DNA from: Bin87 sp034423575
GTDB lineage: Bacteria > Chloroflexota > Dehalococcoidia > Lucifugimonadales > UBA3495
DNA length: 64,000 nucleotides
NCBI GenBank assembly: GCA_034423575.1
Contig: DAOUIF010000022.1
Span: 24,893 to 88,892, forward strand
Reading direction: 5' to 3'
This document shows, in pieces, positions 17,197-25,628 of this stretch (its first letter is position 1; each line of letters begins with the position of its first letter). The position numbers and the translations under genes are program-made. Below the pieces are notes generated by a model, which saw only the letters and a list, made by a program, of their open reading frames with translations, ran no database searches and was not told the DNA's origin.

Positions 17197-17439
17197 CTAC
17201 GCCACTTCGCGCCACCGGGCACAACAGCCGCAACCGGGGTCGCGGCAGGCGTGGGTCGGCAACTGTCGTCGTTTCAGGCCAGCGCCCCGGACTTTGGGCA
17301 GTCTGATGCTCAAGTGCCTCATGTGGGCGTAGTCGTCGGCCTGGGGGTAGTCCAGCGCTGTGGCCAGCCAGGCTAACAACGACAGCGCCACGTGCAGCGA
17401 GCCATTGAAGATGTCCAAATAACGGTGCGTGTCCAGCAA
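17197..17439 (-). CDS. Small hypothetical ORF, possible gene remnant
   Basis: An 80-codon frame from a TTG start, reading on with an open frame upstream. The middle is hydrophobic (SLHVALSLLAWLATAL) and the end is Cys-rich (CRDPGCGCCARW). No ribosome site is seen. The Cys-rich ending faintly recalls the tail of the hypothetical protein at 13175-13735, but the two do not align convincingly. It may be the tail of a decayed gene, or not a gene. Confidence 0.25.
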   Translation of the reverse strand: MLDTHRYLDIFNGSLHVALSLLAWLATALDYPQADDYAHMRHLSIRLPKVRGAGLKRRQLPTHACRDPGCGCCARWREVA

Positions 17440-17462
17440 CCGGATGGGGATTGAGGCGCGTG

Positions 17463-17491
17463 TTGCGCGGGATACAAGCGGTTGCTAGAAT
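17463..17491 (+). promoter_or_regulatory. Promoter of tRNA-Trp
   Basis: TTGCGC at 17463-17468, exactly 17 bases, then TAGAAT at 17486-17491. The tRNA begins 12 bases after the -10 box, a normal short leader. Confidence 0.65.
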
Positions 17492-17502
17492 AGTTGGAGC
17501 GT

Positions 17503-17576
17503 ACCGGCGTGGTGTAGTGGTAACGCATCGGTCTCCAAAACCGAAAACGAGGGTTCGATTCCTTCCGCCGGTGCCA
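17503..17576 (+). tRNA. tRNA-Trp (anticodon CCA)
   Basis: A 74-base cloverleaf. The acceptor ACCGGCG pairs with CGCCGGT, the D-stem GTGT with ACGC, and the anticodon stem TCGGT/ACCGA encloses CTCCAAA with anticodon CCA. The T-arm is GAGGG-TTCGATT-CCTTC. A discriminator G and an encoded CCA tail complete the 3' end. It has its own promoter and terminator, so it is a single-gene unit and is not linked to secE-nusG here. Confidence 0.95.
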
Positions 17577-17580
17577 ATGG

Positions 17581-17609
17581 ATCCCTGCTTTGAGTAGGGA
17601 TTTTCTTTT
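17581..17609 (+). terminator. Intrinsic terminator after tRNA-Trp
   Basis: ATCCCT (17581-17586) pairs with AGGGAT (17596-17601) across a nine-base loop and is followed by TTTCTTTT. It begins five bases after the tRNA CCA. Confidence 0.8.
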
Positions 17610-17661
17610 GCCTGTGATCGTCTTTCACGTTGATCGACCTAAGCGGTTTTTGACGGGTAAT

Positions 17662-18480
17662 TTAACGATCGGCGGTTTCCCAGGATACGATGTTGGGGCG
17701 TGCGGGCTGGGCTCCGTCGATCTGCCAGGCGCCGTTCTCTTCGCGCAGGGCGTCTTGCAGCGCGTGTTCCAGGCGTGTCATGGCTTCGGTTTCGGGGGTG
17801 ACGTAGAGCCAGCGGGCGACGGCTTCGCGGGCTTCCTCGATGCTGCTGAAGGTGCGCGGCGGTTGCTGGTCCAGCTCGGTGATCTGGGGTTGGATGCCCA
17901 GCTCGTCCAGGACCGGGAGGAAATGGGGTAGCGAGGGCAGGGCGTGGCGAGTTTCGCCGTGGACCCGCTCCCACAGCCCGTAGACCTGCGACAGCGGCGA
18001 GGCTTCGAAAACCACGGCCATGACCAGGCGGCGGGCGTGGAGGTCCATCTTGCGGACGAAGGCGCCGATGTCCTCGATGACGTAGACCACGTGGCTGCAC
18101 AGGGCAACGTCGGCGGGTTCGACGTCGGCGTCCAGCCAGGCGGACTCGACGATATGGACGTTCTCGATGCTGTACTCCTGGGCGGTTTCCCGCAGCACCG
18201 CGCACATGCTGGGCGATGGCTCCACGGCGGTGACTGCGCTGCAGGTCAGCGCGAGCGGCAGGGCCAGCCGACCGCCGCCGGCGCCGATGTCGAGGAGGGT
18301 TTCGCCGGGGACCAGGTGTGAGCGGAGCGCCTCGACGGTGCGGTCGTCGGTGCGGTGAGGGTCGGCCTTGAACTGGGCGGCGAACTGGTTCCAGGTGTCC
18401 GTGGGCCGCACGCCGCGCATGCGGTCCGACTGGGCGTGCTCCACCCGCACCATCTCGCCCCAGGTTTCGATTGCGCTCAT
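17662..18480 (-). CDS. Class I SAM-dependent methyltransferase
   Basis: A 272-residue cytoplasmic methyltransferase. Motif I LLDIGAGGGRLAL is at 62-74, followed by VTAVEPSPSM (motif II with acidic Glu85) and a motif IV-like region, VALCSHVVYVIED, near 125-137. The N-terminal helix-rich part (WNQFAAQFKADP) is a cap. It sits alone, convergent with tRNA-Trp. The substrate cannot be inferred; small-molecule methylation is most likely from the size. Confidence 0.82.
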   Translation of the reverse strand: MSAIETWGEMVRVEHAQSDRMRGVRPTDTWNQFAAQFKADPHRTDDRTVEALRSHLVPGETLLDIGAGGGRLALPLALTCSAVTAVEPSPSMCAVLRETAQEYSIENVHIVESAWLDADVEPADVALCSHVVYVIEDIGAFVRKMDLHARRLVMAVVFEASPLSQVYGLWERVHGETRHALPSLPHFLPVLDELGIQPQITELDQQPPRTFSSIEEAREAVARWLYVTPETEAMTRLEHALQDALREENGAWQIDGAQPARPNIVSWETADR

Positions 18481-18586
18481 ATCACTTCTCCGCGGTTGAA
18501 CGTGTGGCTGGACTGCCCGACAGACCGGACTGGATTATATGCTTTGGGAAGGGAATCCATATCGTGGCAGCGTGGCAAGCGTAAAT

Positions 18587-18697
18587 CGTCAGAATCAGGA
18601 TTTACGGGATTTTATGATTTAGCGGGATTGCGAGATCTTCATCACGGAACGGTACTAATCCTGATAATCCTCAAATCTTGAAAATCCTGATTCTGAC
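18587..18697. repeat. Dispersed inverted repeat family B, copy 2 (inverted orientation)
   Basis: Termini CGTCAGAATCAGGATTT and AAAATCCTGATTCTGAC. The interior reads as the reverse complement of the copies at 27268 and 37746 (ACGGGATTTTATGATT on the left, AATCTTGAAAATCCTG on the right). It is followed by AAGTGGGTACGTGTGGG, a variant of the shared flanking word. Confidence 0.9.
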
Positions 18698-18744
18698 AGA
18701 CCACCCGAAGTGGGTACGTGTGGGAAACGTAGTATCTTGAAAAT

Positions 18745-20061
18745 GTGACGTCAACAGCGACAGCCCTTGCGATCCTGCTCCTGGTGCTCGCCGTAGGATG
18801 CCAGGGGATGCCGACCGAGCCGAGTCCGACGCCTGCGGATCCGACCTCTCCTCCGACACCGGCGGCGACGGCAGTGCTGCCGGAACCGTCCCCCACTGCC
18901 ACTGACGTGCCGGCTCCTTTGCTCACCGGAGTTCCCGTATCGCCCACGGCACCGGCACCGCCGCCGCCGACCTTTCCAAAACCGATTGACGCGCCGCCCC
19001 TGGAGACGCTGCGGTTGGAGCCGCTGTGGACCGATCACGAGTTCCGCGCACCCACCAACCTGATCCAGATGCAGGATGGCCGAATGCTGGCGACCGAGCA
19101 GGACGGCCGGATCTGGGCGTTCGACCCAGCGGGTTCCGAAATCCGCGCCGCGAGGGAGTTCCTGGACATCACCGACCGGGTCAGCAGTCGGCGCTCCGAG
19201 GAGGGCCTGCTGGGGCTGGCGCTGGAACCGAACGACGCGGGGCGCATGTACGTCTACTACTCCGCAGCCGACCCACGGCGGTCGGTGGTCTCGCGCTTCG
19301 CGATTTCCGCCGATGGTTCCGGCGCGGATCCCGACAGCGAGCTGGTTATCCTGGAGGTGGGGCAGCCCTTCGCCAACCACAACGGCGGGCAGATCGCCTT
19401 TGGGCCGGACGGCTACCTGTACATCGGGCTGGGCGACGGCGGGTCGGCCGGCGACCCGCTGGGCAGCGGGCAGGACACTTCCTCGCTGCTGGGAGCCATC
19501 CTGCGGATTGACGTGTCCCAGTCCACGCCGGAGCGCCTCTACGCCATCCCGCCGGACAATCCCTTCGCGTCAGGAGGCGGACGGGGCGAGATCTGGGCCT
19601 ACGGCCTGCGCAACCCGTGGCGGTTCAGCTTCGACCGGGATGCCGGCGAGCTGTGGGCCGGCGACGTGGGGCAGAACCGTTGGGAGGAGATTGATCTGAT
19701 CTCACGGGGCGGCAACTACGGCTGGAACCTGCTGGAGGGCAACCACTGCTTCAGCGCCAGGGACTGCGATCCCACGGGCACGGTTCCGCCGGTGTGGGAA
19801 TACTCGCTGGACGGCCAACCCTGCTCGGTGATCGGCGGGTACGTGTATCGCGGCTCCGCCATCCCGTGGCTGCGGGGCGTCTACGTGTACGGCGACTTCT
19901 GCTCGGGCGCGGTATTCGGGCTGCGGTACGCGGACGGGCAGGTGGTCGAGCACGAGCGACTGGCCGACACCGGCCTGCGCATCATGTCGTTCGCCGAGGA
20001 CAACGACGGCGAGCTGTACCTGCTCTCGCAGAAATCGGGCATCTACCGGCTGGCCAACTAG
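18745..20061 (+). CDS. PQQ-dependent sugar dehydrogenase, lipoprotein
   Basis: A 438-residue exported lipoprotein starting at GTG. The lipobox LAVGC puts the acylated Cys at residue 19, followed by a Pro/Thr-rich linker to about residue 85. The rest is a soluble glucose/aldose sugar dehydrogenase beta-propeller: ANHNGGQIAFGPDGYLY and IGLGDGG (about 210-235), WAYGLRNPWRFSFD (about 290-303) and GDVGQNRWEEID. This family oxidises sugars or other alcohols outside the cytoplasmic membrane with PQQ and calcium. No PQQ synthesis genes are in view. A family B repeat lies just upstream. Confidence 0.88.
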   Translation: MTSTATALAILLLVLAVGCQGMPTEPSPTPADPTSPPTPAATAVLPEPSPTATDVPAPLLTGVPVSPTAPAPPPPTFPKPIDAPPLETLRLEPLWTDHEFRAPTNLIQMQDGRMLATEQDGRIWAFDPAGSEIRAAREFLDITDRVSSRRSEEGLLGLALEPNDAGRMYVYYSAADPRRSVVSRFAISADGSGADPDSELVILEVGQPFANHNGGQIAFGPDGYLYIGLGDGGSAGDPLGSGQDTSSLLGAILRIDVSQSTPERLYAIPPDNPFASGGGRGEIWAYGLRNPWRFSFDRDAGELWAGDVGQNRWEEIDLISRGGNYGWNLLEGNHCFSARDCDPTGTVPPVWEYSLDGQPCSVIGGYVYRGSAIPWLRGVYVYGDFCSGAVFGLRYADGQVVEHERLADTGLRIMSFAEDNDGELYLLSQKSGIYRLAN

Positions 20062-20073
20062 CGGCCCGGTCAG

Positions 20074-21036
20074 TCAGGAGACGTGAGGGAGCACTTCCTC
20101 CGTGAAGCGGGCCATCTGGCCCATCTGGTCGGGGGAGGCGAACCTGACGATGAAGTAGTCGGCGCCGCTGTCCTGGTACGCTTTTATGGCGTCGATGCTC
20201 TTCTGGGGCGGGCCGAAGACGCACAGCAGTTGCTTGCTGATGACTTCGTAGGGCACGCTGTAGTAGGACTGCATGAACCGATCGCCCTCGGCCAGGGCGG
20301 CGTCGGTGTCATCCTTCAGGTTGACCGAGATGTACAGGCAGCGGCCGATGGCCGACGCGTCGCGGCCGAGTTCGCCGGCGTTCTGCTCGATTCGCTGCCA
20401 GCAGCGGTCGAACAGCTCCACGGACGGGACGTTGGTGATCCAGGCGTCGCCCAGTTCGGCGACCCGGGCGAGGCCGCGCCGCACCCAGTTGCTGGAAATC
20501 CACAGGGGGATGGACTCTTGGACGGGTCCGGGTTCCAGCATGACGTTTTCCAGGGGATAGAACTCGCCGTCGGAGGTGACGGGATCGCCGGTCCACAACG
20601 CGCGCATGACGCGGATGCTCTCCTCCATGCGGGGAGCGCGTTCTTCTATGGGCACCCCAACTGCGGCGTGTTCGTCGATGAACATCTGGTTGTTGCCGCG
20701 GCCCGCGCCCAGGCCCAGGATCGTGCGCCCGGCGGAGATGTTGTCGATGGTGGCGGCGGAGTGGGCCAGGTGCACGGGATGGCGCAATGCGTTGAGCAGC
20801 ACGGCGGTGCCAACTTTCACCCGGCTGGTGCGGGCGGCGATGGCGGCCATGGCCGTCAGGGGCTCCATGCGGGGCTTGGAGGTGATGCTGTCGCCGACCC
20901 AGACGGAGTCGTAGCCGGCGCGCTCGGCGGATTCGGCCATCTGCCAGGTGAGCTCCACCCGCGGGCCGCCGCTGCCGGCGTATACCAGCACGCCCCGCGT
21001 GGGCAGCAGGACGCCGAAGTTGTTAGCCATTGACAT
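20074..21036 (-). CDS. LLM-class (luciferase-like) flavin-dependent oxidoreductase, copy 1
   Basis: A 320-residue TIM-barrel flavoprotein of the bacterial-luciferase superfamily, which oxygenates or reduces substrates with FMNH2 or F420. Recognised by GYDSVWVGDSIT (about 41-52), a strand-helix run RVKVGTAVLLNALRHPVHLA (about 73-92), SAGRTILGLGAGRGNNQ (about 102-118) and EERAPRMEESIRVMRALW. The start at 21036 is chosen from GAGGTG just upstream, although the frame is open to 21096. It is convergent with the PQQ dehydrogenase. First of five such enzymes in the window; F420 or FMN preference not resolved. Confidence 0.88.
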   Translation of the reverse strand: MSMANNFGVLLPTRGVLVYAGSGGPRVELTWQMAESAERAGYDSVWVGDSITSKPRMEPLTAMAAIAARTSRVKVGTAVLLNALRHPVHLAHSAATIDNISAGRTILGLGAGRGNNQMFIDEHAAVGVPIEERAPRMEESIRVMRALWTGDPVTSDGEFYPLENVMLEPGPVQESIPLWISSNWVRRGLARVAELGDAWITNVPSVELFDRCWQRIEQNAGELGRDASAIGRCLYISVNLKDDTDAALAEGDRFMQSYYSVPYEVISKQLLCVFGPPQKSIDAIKAYQDSGADYFIVRFASPDQMGQMARFTEEVLPHVS

Positions 21037-21086
21037 TGATGCACCTCGTCTTGGGTTCAGCAGGGTAGTTTCACAGTTGGTTTCCG

Positions 21087-21150
21087 TCCCGCTCATGGTG
21101 AGCCTGTCGAACCATTAGTGCGTCCTTCGACAGGCTCAGGACGAGCGGGA
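21087..21150. repeat. Dispersed palindromic repeat family C
   Basis: CCCGCTCATGGTGAGCCTGT, then CGAACCAT, pairs with CCTTCGACAGGCTCAGGACG, then AGCGGG. It is a compact imperfect palindrome between two minus-strand genes. Its left half recurs at 45673, fused to a family A element. Confidence 0.85.
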
Positions 21151-21266
21151 GATTGGGCCAATGGAGATTTGAAAAACGCCCTGCCAGTTCACGTCGGCTG
21201 CGCCTGAGCGACGGTCGCGCCCATTATACTTGCCCGATTTCCACGCGGTTAGCATTATCCGACGGG

Positions 21267-22112
21267 TCACCAACCTTGGAGGAAGTTGAGCACGTGGGCG
21301 GTGTATTCCTCGGGTTTTTCGAAGGGCACCCAGTGGCCGCAGTTGTTGAGGACGACCAGGCGGGAGTCGGCGAGGTTGTTCAGGGCGGCGATGCCGATCT
21401 CGAAGACGCACATGCGGTCGTAGCGGCCCCAGATGATCAGGCTGGGCGCGGTGATGTTGGGCAGGTCGACGCCGTGATCGTAGGGCACGCTGACGGACTG
21501 GGCGTCGGCGGCGATGTGATCGGGGTTTCCGGTGTAGTGGCCGTGGATGTAGTCCACCAGCTCGCCGGTGACCAGGGCGTTGTCGTCAATGTGCGTTTGC
21601 AGGTAGCGGCGGACGTTCTCGCGGGTGGGGTTGTCCCGAGTTTCCCGGGTGATGAGGCTGCCCTCGGAAGGGCGGTTGCCCATGAGGTACAGGTCGCCGC
21701 CGGTGCGGATGTGGCAAGCGCCGAACACGAGCTTGTCGACCCGGTGGGGCTCTTTCATCGCCAGCACCATGGCGGATTGGCCGCCCTGGGAGTTGCCAAC
21801 CAGGTGCGCTTTCTCGATGCCCAGCGCGTCCATCAGGCCCAGAGCCGTGCGCGCCTGGAGGTTGTGCAGGGGCTCGTTGTACACCACCGGCCCGGTGCGC
21901 CCGAAGTTGGGCAGGTCCATGACGATGCAGCGGTAGCGCTGGGCGAAGGCGGGCAGCACCTTGTGGAAGGTGATCCACCCGGTGGTGCCGATGCCGTAGG
22001 AATGGAGCATGACCACCGGTTCGCCCTCGCCCACGTCGTGGTAGTGCACGGGCATGTCGCCCACCGTGATGGTGCGGCTGGTGGATGCTTCGGTGAACGC
22101 GGCGGCGGTCAT
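21267..22112 (-). CDS. Alpha/beta hydrolase, C-C (meta-cleavage product) hydrolase type
   Basis: A 281-residue alpha/beta hydrolase. The nucleophile elbow GNSQGG has Ser108, the acid Asp232 is in IWGRYDRM and His260 is in CGHWVPFEKPEEY, so the triad is complete. The G-N-S-x-G-G elbow and overall length resemble MhpC/BphD-type hydrolases that split ring-opened aromatic products. It lies 1 kb from the Rieske dioxygenase, but on the opposite strand with a HEPN module in between. A catabolic role is likely; the substrate is not known. Confidence 0.8.
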   Translation of the reverse strand: MTAAAFTEASTSRTITVGDMPVHYHDVGEGEPVVMLHSYGIGTTGWITFHKVLPAFAQRYRCIVMDLPNFGRTGPVVYNEPLHNLQARTALGLMDALGIEKAHLVGNSQGGQSAMVLAMKEPHRVDKLVFGACHIRTGGDLYLMGNRPSEGSLITRETRDNPTRENVRRYLQTHIDDNALVTGELVDYIHGHYTGNPDHIAADAQSVSVPYDHGVDLPNITAPSLIIWGRYDRMCVFEIGIAALNNLADSRLVVLNNCGHWVPFEKPEEYTAHVLNFLQGW

Positions 22113-22158
22113 GTTTATTAGCTCCTGCCCCTAAAGTGCATGTTATGCCAGGTTCCGG

Positions 22159-22659
22159 TCAGCGTGACCTTGCCAGGGTTAGCGTAGCGATATAAGCCCG
22201 CTCATTGGCGTCAACTTGCACGTAGTCGAGGATGGCGGTTTGGGCCTGCTGAAGCCGGATGCTGGCTTGGTGGCTGGTGAGCACTGCGGTGTGGTCGTAA
22301 TCGGCCGAATGGCGGAGTTGTTGCAAGTGGGAAAATGTATCGACGAAGGTCTGGGCTGGGGAAGACAATTCCTGGCGGTGGCGCTGCAATTCCCGGCGGG
22401 CCGTCCCGTGGTCAAGCGCCCGGTAAACTCGTGACCAGGCTGCCGCACTCACCGCGTCTGTGGGCGTCCCGATCAATGCAGAGGCGTTGCCCTGTGACAG
22501 CGCGTGGAAGAGGGCGTAGTAAGCATTGCTGATTGCTCGCCGGACGTGTTCGTTGGTAGGTGGATCCCCGTTTGGCTGCGGGTTCAACAGGTCACGCCCC
22601 GCCTGGATGAGGTTTCGCCAATCAACCGGCGTTGGCGGCGAACTTGAGGACGCGGTCAT
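22159..22659 (-). CDS. HEPN-type protein of two-gene module, copy 1
   Basis: A 166-residue all-helical protein. The core RRAISNAYYALFHAL at 40-54 is typical of UPF0332/HEPN-like proteins. Further blocks WSRVYRALDHGTAR (about 75-88) and FSHLQQLRHSADYDHTAVLT (about 109-128) are shared with the protein at 56019-56498. HEPN proteins are commonly RNases in toxin-antitoxin and defence systems, but the classical Arg-X4-6-His motif is not obvious here. Its ATG overlaps the stop of the upstream partner as ATGA, implying translational coupling. Confidence 0.72.
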   Translation of the reverse strand: MTASSSSPPTPVDWRNLIQAGRDLLNPQPNGDPPTNEHVRRAISNAYYALFHALSQGNASALIGTPTDAVSAAAWSRVYRALDHGTARRELQRHRQELSSPAQTFVDTFSHLQQLRHSADYDHTAVLTSHQASIRLQQAQTAILDYVQVDANERAYIATLTLARSR

Positions 22660-22946
22660 TTGTTGAGTTCGCTCCGGTCGGCGTAGGAGATATTAGGAGG
22701 TAGGGGAATGCCGGTTTGCTCGAACAGTGGGCGCATGGCGTGGCTGAACTGCAAGGTCGCGCGCACATCCAATTGCGGGTGCCCATCCTCGAAAATCACC
22801 ATGACGTGGAGGTAGTCCTCGTCGTCGGGTCCGAGGCGACGCTCGGCCTTGACTTCGTGGATGGTGAACTCCGGGGATAGGTACTTAGGCAATTCAATCT
22901 GGATGATGTTGGCGGCTTGATGCAGCGTTTCCGCAGTGGTAGTCAT
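22656..22946 (-). CDS. Small conserved partner of HEPN module, copy 1
   Basis: A 96-residue protein, family not recognised. After an N-terminal helix it has a beta-rich core, IHEVKAERRLGPDDEDYLHV and MVIFED, then a helix and an ISYADRSELNK ending. The same skeleton (E-x-R near an acidic turn, Y-x-H, a V/I-rich strand, a terminal Y-x-x-A-D segment) occurs in the partner at 56495-56839. ATG at 22946 was chosen for family-like length; the frame is open to 23009. Position first in the operon and small size fit an antitoxin, by inference only. Confidence 0.65.
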   Translation of the reverse strand: MTTTAETLHQAANIIQIELPKYLSPEFTIHEVKAERRLGPDDEDYLHVMVIFEDGHPQLDVRATLQFSHAMRPLFEQTGIPLPPNISYADRSELNK

Positions 22947-23130
22947 TGCTTCCAACTCCCGGTAAGTGTCTGTTGTTCGATCATATTTGCCATTCGAAAG
23001 GCGGGTCAAGGGGCGCGTTGCGTATGATCGATGTTCGTGCTCGACTCACTCAAGCACGCGGATAGACAGGACGCACCGGATGTCTGATACTGTCGTTGAA
23101 GCCCTGATTTGACAGCACCGGGGGTGTGCG

Positions 23131-24471
23131 ATGGTTGCCGTTGGCCGCAAACACCGGATCATTGACCTCGAGACCGGACAGCTGGACCGGCGGATATTCG
23201 TCGACCCGGACATCTACGCCGAGGAGCAGGAGAAGGTGTTCGGGCGGGCCTGGCTGATGATCGGCCACGAGTCGCTGGTGCCCAACACCAACGATTTCTT
23301 CCACACCTACATGGGCGAGGAGCCGGTGATCCTGTGCAGGGACGGACGCGGGAACCTGCGGGCCTTCCTGAACATGTGCCGCCACCGGGGCAACCGCATC
23401 GTGCGCACCGACGTGGGCAACGCCCGCAACTTCGCCTGCGCCTACCACGGGTGGACCTTCTCCAACGAGGGCGCGCTGGAGTACGTGCCGGGAGACGAGG
23501 AGGCATATTACGGCGCGCTGGACCGCGACTGCCTGGGGCTGGTGGAGGCCAGGCTGGATACCTACGCCGGCATCGTGTTCGCCACCTGGGACCGGAGCGC
23601 TCCCAGCCTGGACGACTTTCTGGGCGACGCGCGGTGGCTGCTGGACGTCTCCTTCAACCGGCTGGACAACGGCACCGAGGCCATTGGCCCAATCAAGTGG
23701 ATCGAGCCGCTGAACTGGAAGACGGCGGTGGACAACTGCTCCGACAACTACCACGTGCCCACCACCCACCTGTCCACAATCATCGTGCAGGGACGGCATC
23801 GGGGAGTGCCCCGCCTGACCCACGAGCAGCAGTTCCAGTCGGAGAACAAGCACCTGTTCGTCAACGGCCACTCCCTCACCATGCGGTTCCTGGAACGAGC
23901 CGACCAGGTGCGGCAGGCCCACGGGGTGACCGCCGAGAACCGGGAGGCGTTTGAGGAATACTACCGGGCGACCCTGCCCGAGGCCGAGAAGCGGCTGGGC
24001 AGCCTGCGCACCCGGCTGCACCTGGGCAACCACAGCCTGTTCCCCAACGGCGTGCTGGGGCTGCGGCTGGCGCTACCACGAGGGCCGCTGGAAACGGAGT
24101 TCTGGCACTTCGTGGTGCTGGAGAAGGACATGCCCGACGAGCTGAAGACGGCCCTGCGCCGGGGCAGCGCCAACTACAACGGCGTCAACGGCATCTTCGA
24201 GCAGGACGACATGGACAACTGGCGCGCCGTCACGCAATCGGCGCTGACACGGATGGGGCGCAAGTACACGCAAGACCTGTCCATGGGCGTGGGTCACGAC
24301 CGCCGGCACCCCGACTACCCGGGCGTGGTTGCCGACCGGTACACGTCGGAGAGCAACCAGCGGCTCTTCTACCGCCGGTGGGAGCAGTTCATGAACGCCG
24401 ACAACTGGGAGGACATCCCCCTGGAGCCCAAGGCGATGGACTACGAGGGCACGGCCACGCTGCGAGGTTAG
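23131..24471 (+). CDS. Rieske aromatic-ring-hydroxylating dioxygenase, large (alpha) subunit
   Basis: A 446-residue oxygenase component that adds O2 to aromatic-type rings using electrons from a reductase. The Rieske [2Fe-2S] ligands are Cys83/His85 (CRHRG) and Cys103/His106 (CAYHGW). The mononuclear iron site is in DNYHVPTTH, with His208 and His213 as ligands and Asp205 as the electron-bridging acid; the third ligand is probably Asp near residue 365 (EQDDMDNW). The beta subunit follows after seven bases. No ferredoxin or reductase gene is adjacent, so electrons must come from elsewhere. Substrate unknown. Confidence 0.93.
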   Translation: MVAVGRKHRIIDLETGQLDRRIFVDPDIYAEEQEKVFGRAWLMIGHESLVPNTNDFFHTYMGEEPVILCRDGRGNLRAFLNMCRHRGNRIVRTDVGNARNFACAYHGWTFSNEGALEYVPGDEEAYYGALDRDCLGLVEARLDTYAGIVFATWDRSAPSLDDFLGDARWLLDVSFNRLDNGTEAIGPIKWIEPLNWKTAVDNCSDNYHVPTTHLSTIIVQGRHRGVPRLTHEQQFQSENKHLFVNGHSLTMRFLERADQVRQAHGVTAENREAFEEYYRATLPEAEKRLGSLRTRLHLGNHSLFPNGVLGLRLALPRGPLETEFWHFVVLEKDMPDELKTALRRGSANYNGVNGIFEQDDMDNWRAVTQSALTRMGRKYTQDLSMGVGHDRRHPDYPGVVADRYTSESNQRLFYRRWEQFMNADNWEDIPLEPKAMDYEGTATLRG

Positions 24472-24478
24472 GCAGGCA

Positions 24479-25012
24479 ATGGCTACCGAGACGCGGCTCA
24501 CCGCTTCCGAGCGGATGGAACTCTGGCACGAGCTGATGGAGTTCTACATCCGGGAGGCGTGGCTGCTGGACGAGCGGCGCTTTCGGGAATGGCTGGACCT
24601 GTTCACCGAGGATGTGTTCTATTTCATGCCCCGCCGGCTGAACGTGCACCGCCACGAGACCGACCGGGAGCTGACGCCCGTGGGCGACCTGGCCATCTTC
24701 GAGGACGACAAGACCTACCTGACCATGCGGGTGGAGCGGCTGGAGACGGGCATGGCCTGGGGCGAGGACCCGCCGTCGCGCACCCGTCACATCGTGGGTA
24801 ACCTGGTGGTCGATCCGCAACCCGACGGCGAGGTTCAGGCGAAGACGGCGTTCCTCCTGTACCGTTCCCACCACGAGACCGAGGAGAACCTGTTCTCGGG
24901 CTACCGGGAGGACGTGCTGCGGCCAGGGGAGGGCGGCTGGAAGATCGCGCGGCGCACCATCGTGCTGGACAGCAACGTCATCCTGGCGAAGAACCTGAGC
25001 GTGTTTTTTTAG
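24479..25012 (+). CDS. Aromatic-ring-hydroxylating dioxygenase, small (beta) subunit
   Basis: A 177-residue NTF2-like beta subunit that forms an alpha3beta3 hexamer with the preceding protein. Typical features are EFYIREAWLLDERRFREWLD near 20-40, LFTEDVFYFMP, TRHIVGNLVV and a C-terminal GGWKIARRTIVLD. The gene directly follows the alpha gene and ends the visible operon. Confidence 0.92.
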   Translation: MATETRLTASERMELWHELMEFYIREAWLLDERRFREWLDLFTEDVFYFMPRRLNVHRHETDRELTPVGDLAIFEDDKTYLTMRVERLETGMAWGEDPPSRTRHIVGNLVVDPQPDGEVQAKTAFLLYRSHHETEENLFSGYREDVLRPGEGGWKIARRTIVLDSNVILAKNLSVFF

Positions 25013-25193
25013 GGCGGATGGGGAAATATAGCGCGCGTCCGGGAATGCGAAGACGCTGGATATAAAGAGCGGGGCAGTCACTAGCTGGTAGTGCGTTATA
25101 TGCTCGACATCTCGTACCCTGCTCCTTTGGCCCTACCCCCTGGGCATGTTCGAGTCTCTGGAGCGTGTAACGAGCGGGAGGAATTAGTCCTTG

Positions 25194-25628
25194 TCACCGC
25201 TCGTTCCATTCGGAGAGTGTGGTGGCTTGGATGCCAGTGCCGGTCAGTCGCCCGAGCAGAGCGTTGTCCGAAGTGATGAGCTGGACGTTTTCACGGGCAG
25301 CTAATGCGCAGAACAGCGCGTCGTACACTGTGATGTCGTTGTCCGCCGCAAGCATGAGGGCGTCTTCCAAGAGGTCTGTGTCGGGGATCAAACGGATCCC
25401 CAAGTCTTGCAGCGTGCGGAGTGACGACACTGCATCTTCGGGCTGCAAGCTGCGGCGTTGGAGGTGCTTCCACAGTACATTCGCGGATTCGACGAGCACA
25501 TACTCGGGCGCCATCAGGTTGGTCATGCCGGCGTGATGAAGTACAACGAGCCTTTCGACGACTGGCGAGTCCTCTTCGGGAAGGACGTATTTGACCAGCG
25601 CACTGGTGTCGATGACTTGTGATGTCAA
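25194..25628 (-). CDS. PIN-domain toxin, VapC-like RNase
   Basis: A 144-residue PIN-domain protein. The acidic Mg-binding residues are in place: Asp7 (VIDTSAL), Glu47 (VLVESANVLW), Asp102 (TVYDALFCAL) and Asp120 (ITSDNALL). VapC proteins cleave specific tRNAs or rRNA and are held by a cognate antitoxin. The start is TTG at 25628, overlapping the upstream antitoxin stop (TTGA), as is common for coupled toxin-antitoxin pairs. Confidence 0.88.
   Translation of the reverse strand: MTSQVIDTSALVKYVLPEEDSPVVERLVVLHHAGMTNLMAPEYVLVESANVLWKHLQRRSLQPEDAVSSLRTLQDLGIRLIPDTDLLEDALMLAADNDITVYDALFCALAARENVQLITSDNALLGRLTGTGIQATTLSEWNER

Noticed and set aside
17503..17576. tRNA-Trp as attachment site of a genomic island
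   Set aside because: No integrase, and no copy of the tRNA 3' end was found in the window; the lower-GC stretch lies on the 5' side, opposite to the usual arrangement.
25169..25205. Inverted repeat AACGAGCGG / CCGCTCGTT at the end of the VapC-like gene
   Set aside because: The 19-base loop and lack of a T-run make a terminator unlikely; no evidence for another role.
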